From Cavia porcellus (Eukaryota > Chordata > Mammalia > Rodentia > Caviidae), in assembly GCF_034190915.1 (NCBI RefSeq), contig NW_026947502.1:31278785-31342784 (forward strand): 64,000 bases of DNA, given 5' to 3'. Below the pieces are notes generated by a model. The model was not told where the DNA came from. It searched no databases and saw nothing but the letters and a program-made list of their open reading frames with translations. The position numbers and the translations under genes were made by a program. Within the stretch, counting starts at the first letter, position 1. Every line of letters starts with the position of its first letter. This document shows, in pieces, positions 36,501-47,424 of the stretch.

Positions 36501-39500
36501 GATGCTCGTCTTCCTGACTGGTCACCCACCCACCAGCCCCACTCACGCCTGTGATCGTCTTCTTGCACTTGGCACAGCTGGGTGCATAGCGCACATCATA
36601 GCAGGGTGGGCAGAAGACAGCCCCCTTCTCCTCAAAGAAGCCGCCCTCTTCCAGGATCTTTCCACACTGGCTGCACACAAACTCCTCTGGGTGGTACGCG
36701 TGGCCCAGTGCCACCAGGTATCGGCCCCTGAGGGAGGGAGAGGAGGGAATATATGCAAATAAGGCAGGAGTTCTAAGATGGGCTTAGGAAGGAACAAGCC
36801 CAGGGTCACACAGAAGAGTGATGAAGCTTAAAGAGAGCCAGCTTTTTCACACTGCACTGCTTCGATGACAGGCCAGAGTTTCAGAGTCAGGAGAACAGAA
36901 TAGGAGCTGATGGCTTGAGCCTAATGAGACACCCCCAAGGGACTGTGCCCCAGGACAAAGGAGGCCAGAATGCTGAATGCCAGAACAGATCCTGTCCTGT
37001 CCATCTGGCCTGGGGCAGGACCTGCAGCTCTGACAGATGCAGAAGGGCTGGGAAGGGACAGGCCCTTCTTTGTCCAGAATGCAGTGAGTCTAGCAATGCA
37101 GCTTCTGGGTGAGGTTGAAATGGCACCTTCCTCCATTTCACTCCACTGCATCAAACTTTGCTAGAGCTTGGTGTGGATGGGGCACTGGGGAGAGGTACAC
37201 AGAGTGGGACTAAGAATCTGAAGAGCCAGGCCAGGTCCCTACCCAACTCCAGCTGGAAACCAAACCCTCCCTCACTCCCGGCAGTAGCAGCTAAGGTAAG
37301 ATAGGTAGGGAGGGCAGAAAAGGCCAGGGCAGGGAGGAGGAAAAGGCCACCCACCGGATGACCTTGTGGCACTGGTGGCACACGGGAGTCTTGCCATTGT
37401 TGGCTCCTCCGGCGCCCCCTCCGGCAGCGGCCTGCACGATGGAGGTGCGGTTCTGCAGAGGTGTGGGTGTGGCTGGCTGGCTGTGCCGGGTCAGCACCGT
37501 GCTTGTTTTGTCCGGGGCATAGCGCTCAGCAAATGCAGGGTCCACAGCCCAGGGTGGGCGGCTGGTGGGGCTGGGGGTGGTGGGGCCTGCCAGGGCCGAG
37601 GAAATGGCTCCAGTGGGGGTGCCCAGGAACCCCAAAGGATGGAGGGTAGAACCTTGGGGCCATTTAGAGGGACCCGAAACCCCCATATCCCTAATGACAC
37701 CCCACTCCTCCCCAGGTGAAGTCCATTCTCTCACCAGGCCAGGGTTCCTGGGGTGTCGCTGAGGCTGGGGCTGGGGCTTCTGTCCTGGGCACCTGGCTGC
37801 AAGATCTGCCATTCAAGGCTCTGCATGGCTGAGGCTCCTAGCATGCCCCACTACCCCCAACTTTAGTCCTGCTGGCCCCATGGGAGATCTCTGGGTGCAT
37901 GAGTTACTGGGCTGAACTCTGGGTCTCTCTGGGGTAGACATGGGAGGGGCTGCTTCTCACAGCTAGGTTCCAGGTATCTGGTCTGTGGTTTAGGCCTAGA
38001 AGATGGGACAGGGCTCCTACTCCTGAGATAACTCTTGGGGCTCTTCTCCCACAGAGCCACTGTGGTAAGGTGAACCCTCCCACTAAGACAGACACAGGCA
38101 GGGCCCACACTGACACTGAACTATCAAACACGCCCATACCCAAAATGCAAACCAGGCCAACAAAGACAGAAAACAGAGGCAGAAAAAGCAGGTTGAGAAT
38201 GTTTATTTCCATGCCAGAGATAGCACAGCCCTGGCACACAGCAGTACCGCAGGGCAAGGAGGGAAGGCAGTGTCAGACAAAGCCAGGACCTGTACCAGGT
38301 GGGCTGCTAGGGTCGGTCCAGCAGGAGGCTCAGGCTAGGGGCAGAAAAAGGGTAGGTGAGGTAGGCAGAAGCTAGAGTGCCCTGGGCAGGAGGAACAGAG
38401 AGAGAGAGAGAGAGAGGGAGGGAGGGACAGAGAGAGACAGGCAAAGGGACAGCCTGCTGGAGAGGTGAGCTATGACTGCACGTTGAGCACGTGGGCAGAG
38501 CGCTGGTGGTGCCAGTCCCGGAGGCGGGTGTAGCGTGGGCTCTGTAGCTCCAGGACATACTTTTCCCTGAGGGGCAGAGAGAGAAGGAAAAGGAAGTAAA
38601 AGGAAGGAGAGATGCAAGGGAAGTAGGGAGGGAGGATGGTAGGAAGAGCCGAAGGAAGGAAGGAAGAACGGAAGGAAGCAAGGAATGACGGAAGGACGGA
38701 AGGAAGGAAGGAAGGAGCGTTCTGGCGGGGGTGGGCCAGAAGCAATCAAAGGAGAAGTGGCTGGGATGGAGCAGGCAGAAGCTGGGAGCCAGGTGAGTAC
38801 TAGCCTTTTACCTTGATTTCTTCAGATGCTCCTCATCCGGGTCTTGCACTGGAGGGCAGAAACAGACATTGACCAAGAGAAAGGAGGGTCACCCCAGCCT
38901 CTGAGTCCCACAGAGGGTCAGGCCCAGGCCATGGCTGGCACTTACTGAACTCGGTGCCCGTGAGGTGGGCAAGGATCCGGAAGGAGCGAGACTGGCCTGT
39001 CCCAGGCCGCGGCCGCCAATCCTCGGTATCCTCCATCAGCCGCTGCTTGCTGGCATCGGGGACCAGCGGTCGGAACGGCTGTCTGTGGGAAGGTGGGGAG
39101 CTCAGAACCACACGCTACTATGGGCAGTGGGGGCAGCCCCTCCCAGGTTTGTACCCATGGGTTAGGGTGACAGGTGAGGGGGTAAGGCGAGACCAAGGGC
39201 CCTGCTGGGGTGGGGTGGGAAGGTAAGTGAGAGAGGGCAGCCAGGGTAAGGAGGGGCCACCGCCCAGAGTGCCGAAAGGAAGGAGAAAAGGAACAGGCAG
39301 GGGGGCTCACTGACTTGTCAGGGGTCTGCACCTGTGAAGGAAACAGACAGATGGACAGATAAAGGGACAGATACAGGGAGAGGAAGAAAGATGGGGAAGG
39401 GTCAGAGTAGGGGGGCACGAGGCAGAATATCTGAGGCTCAGGTGGCTCAAAGCCACACCTCAACCCCAGGCCGCTGGCGGGGGCAGGAGGGGGGTCCGGC

Positions 39501-42500
39501 CCATCCAGAGCCATCCCCAGCCCCCAGGACAGTGCCTTCTCAGGAACAAAACCCTTGGGAGGGGCCCTGTGCCTGCAGCCCCCGCCCCGGCCGCCAGGGG
39601 TCGCTGCCGCACGGTTCCCGCCGGGCTGGGGCTTAGCACAGACGGAGCAGCAGTGCGCAGCGGGCTTGGGGCCAAGAAAGGACTGGACGGCGTGGGCGGG
39701 CAGGGGCTGACGTACCCATTCTGCTGCGGGGCGCTGTCAGCAGGCAGGGGCGCCCCAAAGGGCCGGGCCGTCTTGTTGAGGGAGGCGCTGGGTGCAAAGG
39801 TGTACCGCGGGGGTTCCGCGGCGGGGGCCAGGGCCTGGGCAGAGACAGAGCCGGGCAGGGACAGGGCGGGCAGGGGGTGGGGACTTGAGTGGGAGTGGGG
39901 TGCCCCACCCTGGAAAGGCCAGCGGCAGCTCCAGCTCCGCCCCCACACATCTGGCCGAAGGCTATGGGGAAGGGGGCGACTCAAGTTTCAAGGGGCCTGT
40001 TTGGGAGTGATGATCTCAGCCTCCAGGACCAAGGGAGGACCAAGTGTAGGCGGGCGCGCAGCACAGGCCGGTAGGAAGGAGGCAGGCGGACAGACAGGCA
40101 GACATGCGTGTGCCCAGACCGTGCGGCAGCCCCCGGGTCCACTCCCAATTCTCCAGACCCTGCCATTCTAGCATCTAGCTTCAACTCGCGGCCAGGATGG
40201 CCAGGATGGAAGCACTGAGGCCGTACCACGGATGGCTGGTCAGCTCAAGAGTCAAGCCCCTCCCACCCGCAGCCCAGATGTCCACCCGCAGCCTACCTTC
40301 TGTGGTTTGCTCTGAACTGGCTGGGGCCTGGAGGAGAAAGAGAAGCGGTAATGGCAGGGTAATGGCAGGTCAGGCCAGATGACATCCCCACCCCCTGCCG
40401 GCCAGGGCCCACACCTGCTGAGACCCAGGCTAAGGCGCTCCCCGCAGGCACGGATCTTGTTCTGGGCTTCAATGTGCGTGAGGCTCCCTGCATTCTCGCC
40501 GTCAATGCTCAGCACCCAGTCACCCACTGCCACGCCAGCCTGCGCAGCTTTGCCTCCAGGTGTGAGCTGCAGGGAGGAAGGATCACAATTCAGCAGCTCA
40601 AACAAGCTAATGTTAATCAACCCTGCTTACCCTATGCTGCCTCTTTTTTAGAACCCAGTCATTTTGCTGGGTAGCTGTTGGATACTGAAGTGACCTGAGA
40701 GGTGGTAGTGCTCGCTGAAGCCACAGTTTCTCCCATCACACTCTGTATTTTTTCACCTTGCCCCTCCCTCATAGCCCAGATACTGCTATGACCTCAACAG
40801 CCACCCTCAGGCTAAAACCCAAACTTCTAGCCAATGACCATAGCCTTTGCAGGCCCTGCTGGCCTCCTGCCCAGACTAGTCCACCTACCAAATATACCCT
40901 CTAGTTTGTGTATGTGGCAGCTTCTTCCCTGGCACTGCTAGGTGCACTCACTGACCTCTTTCCCTGAAGCACCCACCCAGTGCTGGGCCTCTGCGGGAAT
41001 CTGCCTGGACCCCAGTAAGGGGCAGGAATAAGGACTTGCCATTGCCAGGTTCCCTGTGAGCGGTGCCTGAACAGACCAAGGAGTCAGCTGCAGTGCTGCA
41101 GGCTGCACCCAACTCCCTTCAGTCCTTTGGGCTCTAAGTTGGGAATCTCTGGTTTGTGGAGCAAATGAAGGGACACAGCAGGCGGGGTGGAATGGTGGCC
41201 ATTTGCATTAGCTGATGATTTCTGGGAAGCAGCCTCAGTCAAAGGAGAATGAAGGCCAAGCAGTAAAAAAGGCCATTTATCTAAGTCTCCAATACCTCAG
41301 GAAGGAAACAAACTTTGGCCTTAACTGTCACAGGTGCCACTAGCAGTTTTCAGGTCCAGGATGGGATATTTCCAGGAGCCTGACAAAATTGACCCTGAAA
41401 AGCCTATTGGGTCTATGTAGCTCAGCCCCAGAAACATAGGCAGGGAACTGTCTGTGGGTCTTTGTCAGTGGGGCCACCCAGCCACCTGGTAAGGGGCCTG
41501 GCATGGCACCAAGCAAGCCTATCTTATACTTCATAAGTGGTGGTGGAAATGGGGCAGAACAGACTGCTTAAGGCCCCCAGAGCCTCCTCAGGTGGGTTGG
41601 TACAGTTTGCTAAAGCAGGAAGGAGGGAACTCAGGGGTTCTAGAAAGAGGCTGGAGGCAGAGGGACTAGCACTGAGGCAAAAGTGAGAGCTGGGTTTGAC
41701 AGCTCTATGTCATTCTTGCAAGGGATGTTAAATAAGTAGAGAGCCGCTGGCTCCTTTTTCACCTGCTAAATAGTAAATACAGTAGTAAACATAGTGGCTT
41801 ACATGTACTAAACACCTATAATTGCCATATACTGACACTGAATCCTGCTCATAACCCTGTGGAGGAGTCTGTGCTTATACCCATTTCACAGATAGGAAAA
41901 CAGAGATTTAGCACCTTCAAGTCACCCCCCAAAAGGGCATGGCTTGGATTTGACCCTGATCCTAAGCTTCCATCTCTCCAGGCTGAGGACCCAACAGTGG
42001 CACTAATATACCTAGAAAGTCCCAATGAGTTTCTGACTGGGTTTAGGACCTGGATATCCAACTTTCCTTCATTTCAGTGTAACCCCTTAAAATGGGCACA
42101 GGGAAGTGACATCCTGGAAAGGAAGTGACTTATTGAAGGTCCTGGTGAGTCAGTATTAGGTAAATCTGGTTCAGCCACTCCCTGATTCTTGGGAGGCGCA
42201 GGCTATGCCCAAGGTGGGGGTCTTGGAGCAGGGAGGAGTAGCTGGCTCCTGGAATACGGGTATGTGTGTCAGGGTGAGGGATTCCTTTCTTCCCTGGAGG
42301 AAGGAGGGCAGGAAGCACATGAAGGGTAGCACATAGTCAAAGAGATACAGAAGCACAGGAGAGCTCCTGGGGAGGTGGCTAGGAGGGGAAGGAAACAGCT
42401 TGGGCTGGGGGCCCAAGGATTAAGGAGGGGAAAAGTCAGGGGGCTGGACACAGTAGGGATAGGGGTGAGTCAGCCTGAGAGATTCACTGAGCTACCCAAC

Positions 42501-44306
42501 CCCCCAGTCCCAGACATTACCTCATCTCCCAGGCCGGGCCTACAGCCAGCCCTAGCCCCTCCCTTCTCCCTGCACTCTAGGGTCAGGGGAGGGGTAGGGG
42601 GCTGGCCCAGCTCAGGAAAGACCACCCTACCCATCCGGGGTAGGATCCAACTCTACTGCTGGGCTCAACTGGTGGCTCCACCCATAGAACAGGGCCATAG
42701 AACAGGAGCACAGGCCCAGAGTGCCCCCAACAGGCAACATTTGAAAGGTCATTTCATCAATGAAGAAACTAAGGCTGCAGCCTGAGTGGTGGCCCACGCC
42801 TGTAACCCCAGTACTGGAGAGGCTGAGGCAGGAGGATTGCTGAGTTTGAGGCCAGTCTGGGCTACAAAGTGAATTCAAGGCCAGTCTGAATAGCATAGCG
42901 AAACCCTGTCTCAGAAAGACAAAAAACAACAAAAACCAAAAACAGGGAATACAGGATAGGCCTATACAATCTTATGTGAGGTGTGTGTGAATACGAGAAC
43001 CTACTACTCTCGGTTACCTTGTTCTGGGACAGGTAGCAAGAGAATCCTACGGAAGGATCCCTGAGGATGCGGCCTAACTGCCTGTCCTGCCCACCAAGCC
43101 CAACTCCCACAGACCTACTCTGTCCTGGGGCCCTCTCAGGTGGAGCAGTGCCTGGAAAACCCTCTGGCCTCCTCCAGGATGGGCTTGCAAATAGGGCCTG
43201 TCCACTAGGTGGCTGGCGGGCTGCTGGAGCACAGGGGTGTGGGGGCAGGAAGTCCTGGCCTCCTCCAGACTGCTAGGCCACAGTCAGTGACACCAAACCC
43301 AGGGGTTGACCTTATCCCCTCTGGTTAGGCAATTTACTGAGTCCCACAACTGGACTCTGCACAGCTGGCACTGAAGCCTGATGTCAAGTGAAGGGTGAAG
43401 GACCTGCTGATGGGTTCAGGGGTCCAGGCCTTGGCCAAGCCTTTCAGACTCTGCAGTCTAGTCACTGTTGGGCATCTCAACTAGAGCTGCATTCTTGGGC
43501 TTATAAGGCAATCCCCCTGCCACAGGGAGGAGCCAGGCCCCAGCCCCACCCCCACCAGGACAGACACCCAGGAATTGGAGTTAGAGGCATAGGGCCCGGA
43601 CTTACTACAGTCACATCAAAAGCTGTCACATCCTGAATGAGAACAGGGATGGGGAGGTCACTGTTGAGGACCTACATGAGGTCCTCACATAAGTAGGGAA
43701 AAGAACATGTAGTTTAGCCCTCCAAAAGTATAGGCCATGCTATAACTTACTTCAAACCCCTGCTTTGCCAGGGACTTGCTGAATGAACCACTCCACCTCA
43801 CTAAATGTCTCTCTGAAAAAACTGGCTGACAACTGCAATACCATGGCTTGGAGCAATGCTTAAAGATTCTACTGTCAAAGTGGTCTGCTTGGTGCCTAGC
43901 TCCACATATTATTCCTTCAAACTGATACTTCCTGGACACCTAAGGCTCCCACTCTACAGAAGACCCCCTATCTCCACTCCTCAGGCCCTCAGAAATAGCC
44001 ACAAGAACTTGGCTTCAAGTACAGAGCTGTGTCAGAAAGTTTGGGGGCTCCTGTCCACCTAATTGGGAGTCCCTGTGGCACGTGTCATTACATTTCTGAA
44101 CCTGAATACTTCCTGGCTGATGGCTTGTTCCTGCTCAGGTTCCTCTGATTCCCCACTGGAGACCTGAGCACCCAAGACCCCTGAGAGTTTGTTTTCCAAC
44201 CTAGGCTCACCCGGGAGATGGAGAGGGGCACATTGAAGTCCTTGCCCCCTTGCAGCCGAAAGCCCCAAGGTGCTGGCCCCTCCAGCATTACTTTGAAGGA
44301 ATCCAT
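30521..44306 (-). CDS. PDLIM7: PDLIM7 (enigma), PDZ and three LIM domains
   Basis: Main-form coding exons in transcript order: 44211-44306, 40415-40566, 40297-40327, 39716-39834, 38946-39082, 38812-38848, 37735-37796, 37355-37586, 36547-36727, 30975-31095, 30746-30861, 30521-30607. All junctions are GT-AG and in phase, giving 456 residues (human 457 as I recall). It begins [10 protein letters not shown]; residues 1-85 form the PDZ domain with the carboxylate loop PWGF. The middle is Pro/Ser-rich and includes the conserved PRYTFAPS and [15 protein letters not shown] segments. Three LIM domains follow (about 280-338, 339-397, 398-456) with all expected Cys/His ligands visible, for example CHQCHK and CHGCDF-like CRGCDF. 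The chain ends AFSHV. PDLIM7 links actin/tropomyosin structures through the PDZ domain to kinases and receptors through the LIM domains, and acts in muscle and bone differentiation. An acceptor at 44318 shows that the 5' UTR is spliced. Confidence 0.96.
31674..31742 (-). repeat. ID-like SINE fragment, reverse orientation
   Basis: A T run followed by gtaccagggattgaactcatgacc, cut short at about 31740. The sequence around it (31750-31960) has L2-like motifs. Confidence 0.75.
32536..32637 (-). repeat. ID-like SINE, reverse orientation
   Basis: T-rich tail, then gcagggcaggggataaaacc and gcttaccactgagctgtattcctagcccc. Confidence 0.75.
33820..33925 (+). repeat. L2/MIR-type 3' end relic
   Basis: The run gggggcagggcccacatctg ... 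cccagcatgtgacacactgctaggcacactg ... tttactaaaggtaatgaat follows the shared L2/MIR tail. Confidence 0.5.
34158..34290 (+). repeat. B1-like SINE
   Basis: ggctgggcctggtggcacac at the start, one copy of the aaggccagcctgaagtgca block, gagactgtctttaaaac tail. Confidence 0.8.
34590..34980 (+). repeat. B1, ID and B1 SINE cluster, plus strand
   Basis: A 5'-truncated B1 (34595-34715, with A tail), an ID-like body (34718-34795: ggatacagtggcaaagtgcctgcctggca, ttcaattcctggtac) and a second B1 (34826-34975) stand in a row in the intron between PDLIM7 exons 36547-36727 and 30975-31095. Confidence 0.8.
35020..35116 (-). repeat. ID-like SINE, reverse orientation
   Basis: ttaccagtaccagggatcaa to gccgctgagctaaatcccta, a good match to the other reverse ID copies in the window. 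Confidence 0.85.
35291..35420 (+). repeat. B1-like SINE
   Basis: cccagcttggtggcacaggc, caaggccagcctgaactaca, gagaccctgtctccaaag and an A tail. Confidence 0.85.
35898..36092 (-). repeat. B4-like composite SINE, reverse orientation
   Basis: tttttctggtactggcgatgg ... cctcaagccccctcc (ID part), then a worn B1 part ending with cactacaggtattagccactg. Confidence 0.65.
38202..38207 (-). terminator. PDLIM7: Polyadenylation signal of the short PDLIM7 form
   Basis: AATAAA on the minus strand, downstream of the alternative stop codon and upstream of the exon 37735-37796. Its use would give the PDZ-only transcript. Confidence 0.65.
38397..38425. repeat. (GA)n / (GGGA)n microsatellite
   Basis: agagagagagagagagaggg followed by gagggaggg, 3' of the stop of the short PDLIM7 form; on the transcribed strand it is a pyrimidine run. 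Confidence 0.9.
38470..38566 (-). CDS. PDLIM7: PDLIM7 alternative terminal exon (PDZ-only short form)
   Basis: An acceptor (ctctctgcccctcag) precedes 38566. In phase with the 38812-38848 exon it encodes [19 protein letters not shown], then [13 protein letters not shown] and a stop at 38470-38472. This matches the C-terminus known for short human enigma forms that lack LIM domains. A minus-strand AATAAA at 38202-38207 lies about 265 bases further on and would end this transcript. The short form would keep PDZ binding to actin partners without recruiting LIM-binding proteins. Confidence 0.85.
38590..38718. repeat. (GGAA)n-rich microsatellite
   Basis: Repeated ggaa/ggac units on the plus strand, with the purest part at 38655-38718. 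On the PDLIM7 transcript strand it is a pyrimidine tract that ends just before the acceptor at 38567. Confidence 0.9.
39315..39331 (-). CDS. PDLIM7: PDLIM7 17-nt alternative microexon (VQTPDK)
   Basis: An AG acceptor (ttccttcacag) and a GT donor (GTCAGT) flank 17 nt that encode VQTPD plus two bases completing Lys with the next exon. It has the same phase at both ends as exon 39716-39834 and can replace it. The result, KPQK-VQTPDK-QPFRPL, matches a known shorter enigma form. The donor is weak, so use may be regulated. Confidence 0.75.
40780..40990 (+). repeat. L2 LINE 3' relic
   Basis: Motifs ggctaaaacccaaacttctag, tttgcaggccctgctggcc and gtggcagcttcttccctggc occur in the order of the L2 3' end. 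It lies in PDLIM7 intron 1. Confidence 0.55.
41780..41930 (-). repeat. MIR relic
   Basis: ataaccctgtggaggagtct ... acccatttcacagataggaaaacagagatttagcacc is the reverse of the MIR core. It lies in PDLIM7 intron 1. Confidence 0.7.
42776..42945 (+). repeat. B1-like SINE
   Basis: gcctgagtggtggcccacgc, duplicated block (ggccagtctgggctaca, ggccagtctgaatagca), gaaaccctgtctc and an A-rich tail. Confidence 0.85.
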
Positions 44307-44599
44307 GGTTCCTGTTCCTGGGAGGAGAGAAAAGACTGTGAGTGGTGGGCATTACAGGCAGGCTGCCAGACAGGCCCCAAGATCTGGACACCATCCTTGG
44401 ACAGGCGCCAACCAGACACAAGCTGATACTAAGCCCAAGGTGGGCAACTTATCTTGTAAATTCTGGTTGGGCTGCTGCTTGGCAGACATAACTTAGAAAG
44501 ACAAGGGCAGCCCCCGCTCTCAATGACTAGAAAGATGAAGGGAGCTCTCGATTAGGCTCCAGGTTCTTTTTGTACAGGAGTGGGCTGCGGAACTAATCT

Positions 44600-45700
44600 G
44601 ACAGGGCCTCCCCCAAGCCAGCCTGGAGTCTCGGACCGCAGGGTGAGTCAGGGGCCGGCTCTTCTCTCCCCCGCCCCCAGGTCCCGGCAGGCAGGCAGGC
44701 CGCGGCTGGAGCCTGCTCGGACTATATAAGGCGTGTAAGCTGACACTGCGGAGAGCTTGCGGAGGGAGCGCACAGGGGCTCGGGACGCGAGGGGGAGGGG
44801 TAGATAAGGAGAAGGCTGGAGCGGGTCCTAGCCCTCACGGGTCGGTGAAAGCTGCTGGGAACCGGGGCGGGACCCCTGGCGCCGAAGTACGGGGCTGGGG
44901 GGAGAGGAATGGGGCGCTGCCTCTGTGGAAATCTGGGAAGGCCAGACCCCAAGGCGTGGCCAGGAAAGGGATATATCTTATAATCCAGTGGGGTAGTGCT
45001 ACTCACGTAGGACTGTTCTCACTCCGACATGACTCAGTTTACCTCTCCCTAGTCCCCATACCCGGCCAGGTCCCGGCCAGAAGAAGCGGCGCAGGCGCCA
45101 ATCGGCCTCGCCACATTCGTCAGGAAGGCGGGGGCGGAGGCAGGGGCCAGAGCCCGGGGGAGTAAGTACAGCACTGGGCACGACCCCGAATGCATTCAAG
45201 ACCCTCGGCAGGCCCTTGGCTGCCGCCTGTCCAGCCCAAGACGCCCGCGCAGTCACCTGTACCTGCTTTGCCCCGCCGGGGCGCTGCTCGGCGGCGGGCT
45301 CCCAGGAGCCGCGTTGAGATCCACCGCCTGTGCTCTGGCCCCGCCTCCGCGGAGGCTGTGGGCTTTGAGTCCGCGGGAGGGGGTGGGGTTTGGAACCACG
45401 CCCATGGATGGCCACGCCCATGGATGGCCACTCTGCCAGCGGAAAGCCACACCCAATTCTTCCGCCCCACCCAATCACGGAGCCCTATCCCCACTCTGAG
45501 CTGGGAGGCGCAGCACTCATCCTCGGAGAAGAGGGGTTCTGGAGGGGTCGAGAAGGGGCCGAGCGGGGCTCCGGAAGCGGGTCGCAGCAGTGGGACAAGC
45601 TGCTTGTCCGCCCGTGGCTCGTGCAGCTCTTTGCGCCTCCCGCTGGCTGAGCGGAAAGAAAGCGGCGTTTTGAAACCCGCTAAGCTCGGTCTCTTTCCTT
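44600..45700 (-). promoter_or_regulatory. PDLIM7: PDLIM7 CpG-island promoter and probable non-coding first exon
   Basis: The region is CpG-dense, in contrast to its surroundings. A minus-strand donor (gcaaagcag followed by GTACAG) at about 45260 could end a non-coding first exon that joins the acceptor at 44318; this is an inference. A run of CACCC/GC-box motifs lies at 45395-45475, including a tandem 16-bp repeat, next to a CCAAT sequence at about 45470. A CTATATAAGG sequence at 44722-44731 resembles a TATA box on the plus strand and a one-mismatch SRF (CArG) site. Confidence 0.55.
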
Positions 45701-45732
45701 AGTTTTTTCTCAGAAGAATGGGACAATACAGG

Positions 45733-45832
45733 CGCCGGGAATATAGCACAATGGCCCAAGTCCCTGCCTGGCAAGCACAGGGCCCTAGGTTCAATTCCCA
45801 GTTAAAAAAAAAAAAAAAAAAAAAAAAAAGGA
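45733..45832 (+). repeat. ID-like SINE with long A tail
   Basis: cgccgggaatatagcacaatgg ... ggttcaattcccagtt, then about 25 A residues. The intact tail suggests a fairly recent insertion just outside the PDLIM7 CpG island. Confidence 0.85.
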
Positions 45833-45962
45833 CAATACAGTGATATTCTTTATTCAGGATCTCTGTTAGAGTTAGAATGGCAAGTGCAGACACTGAAGAC
45901 TAGTATTTCTAAATCCAAGGCAAGCGGGGGTGAAGAAAATTGAAGACTGGAATTTCAGGTGA

Positions 45963-46094
45963 CGTTTGCAGGAGCTGGGCATGTTCTCAGTGGTAAAACA
46001 CATACTTAGCGAGTGTGAGGTCCTGGCTTCAGCCCCCAGCGCGCGCACACACACAGACACACACACTTTTGCAGAACCCTTCCAAAGCCAGAAA

Positions 46095-46142
<48 letters not shown>
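45963..46142 (+). repeat. Worn ID-like SINE and (CA)n microsatellites
   Basis: An ID-like body (gctgggcatgttctcagtgg ... cttcagcccccagc) leads into gcgcgcacacacacag. A second longer pure CA run occupies 46099-46142. Confidence 0.8.
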
Positions 46143-46639
46143 CAGTAGGGGGAGTAAAGAGTGCAGGGAGCCCTTAGCCCCATCCCGAGTCTGACAATGT
46201 GAGTGGGACCTTGTTTCTATCCCGCGACCCAGGCACAGTGCAGCCAGCATCCTTGCAATCCCTGCCCTACGTCCAGATGAACTGTGTCCCTTTATAACCC
46301 ACTCCAGAATCTGGAAGGAGGACCACAGTGGGTGTTGCCCTTAGAGTCCTCACTTTGCTCCCAGCCTCAGCCTGGGAGCTATGGAGGGACTTGTGGGGGG
46401 CGGGGGAATGTTTGGTCCATGTCTGGGTGAGTGAGGAGAGGGTCCACCCTGTAGCTTAGTGGCCTGTCCTCTTATGATCGTTGCTGTTCTCCCCTCTCCA
46501 CCATCCTCACATACCCAGGCTGCATCATTTTCCTCACTGTCCAAACTCCTGTAATTGTCATCTTTGAAGACATCCTCTCTAATTGTCTCTCTTGATTCTT
46601 GTTTCCACTTGCTTTTCTCCACAATCGTCGAGCTTGTAT

Positions 46640-47350
46640 CCACGCCAGTCCTCTGCACACTCTCTTCTCAAGGTCTCCATCAAATTACTAGGTGCCCTCA
46701 GTTTTCATCCTACCTGCATAGGAGTCCTGCTGGCTCAGGTTAACCACTTTCTTTTCCAGAATCACCCTTTACCACTGACTTCTGGGCTCCTCCTGTGTAC
46801 TGGACTTTCCTCCAGACAGCTTCTCATCTGCCTCTTGTCTTGGCCATTTGATCTCTATGCTCACTCCCCGAACCCCATACCTCTCCTGTGACTTCCAAAA
46901 ACACTTATATGCCAAGGACTCCCAAGCTATATGGACAGCCCTGATCTTGCCCCCAAACTCTAGACTCTAGTGTTTAACATGTGTCTAGGTGTCTACTAGA
47001 TATCTGGAACCATATGTCCCAATTCAGTCTTGTGATGTTCCTTAACATCTTCAACTCAGAGAATGGCAGTGCCAGCCATTCAACTAGCTCAGCAAAAGCT
47101 TTGAAGTTATGCTACCTTTTTAATTTCTTTTATCTCCCAGATACTGCAAATTCTATCTTCAAAATGTTTTCACATCTAATTACTGCTTCCAGCATGGTCC
47201 CAACCACTGCCATCCGGTGCCTGTACCTCTGTAAGTTTCCTATCAGGTTTCTCTGCAATCACCTTTGTCTTCTTCGTCTCTCTCCATGCAGCAGCTAAAC
47301 TGATGTTTTAAAAACAGAAATTACACCTCCAGATAAACGCATTAAAAAAA
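46640..47350 (+). repeat. L2-type LINE relic
   Basis: Successive segments (tatgccaaggactcccaagctata, gtctaggtgtctactagatatc, catggtcccaaccactgccatc, cagcagctaaactgatgtttt) follow the order of the coding-derived 3' part of old L2 copies. Frames are broken and no protein is predicted. Confidence 0.5.
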
Positions 47351-47424
47351 TCACATCTCAGCTTTTAGAACTGCACTTAAAACTAAAATCTGTAAGAGCT
47401 ACATGAAACCAAGGAACCAGCCAG

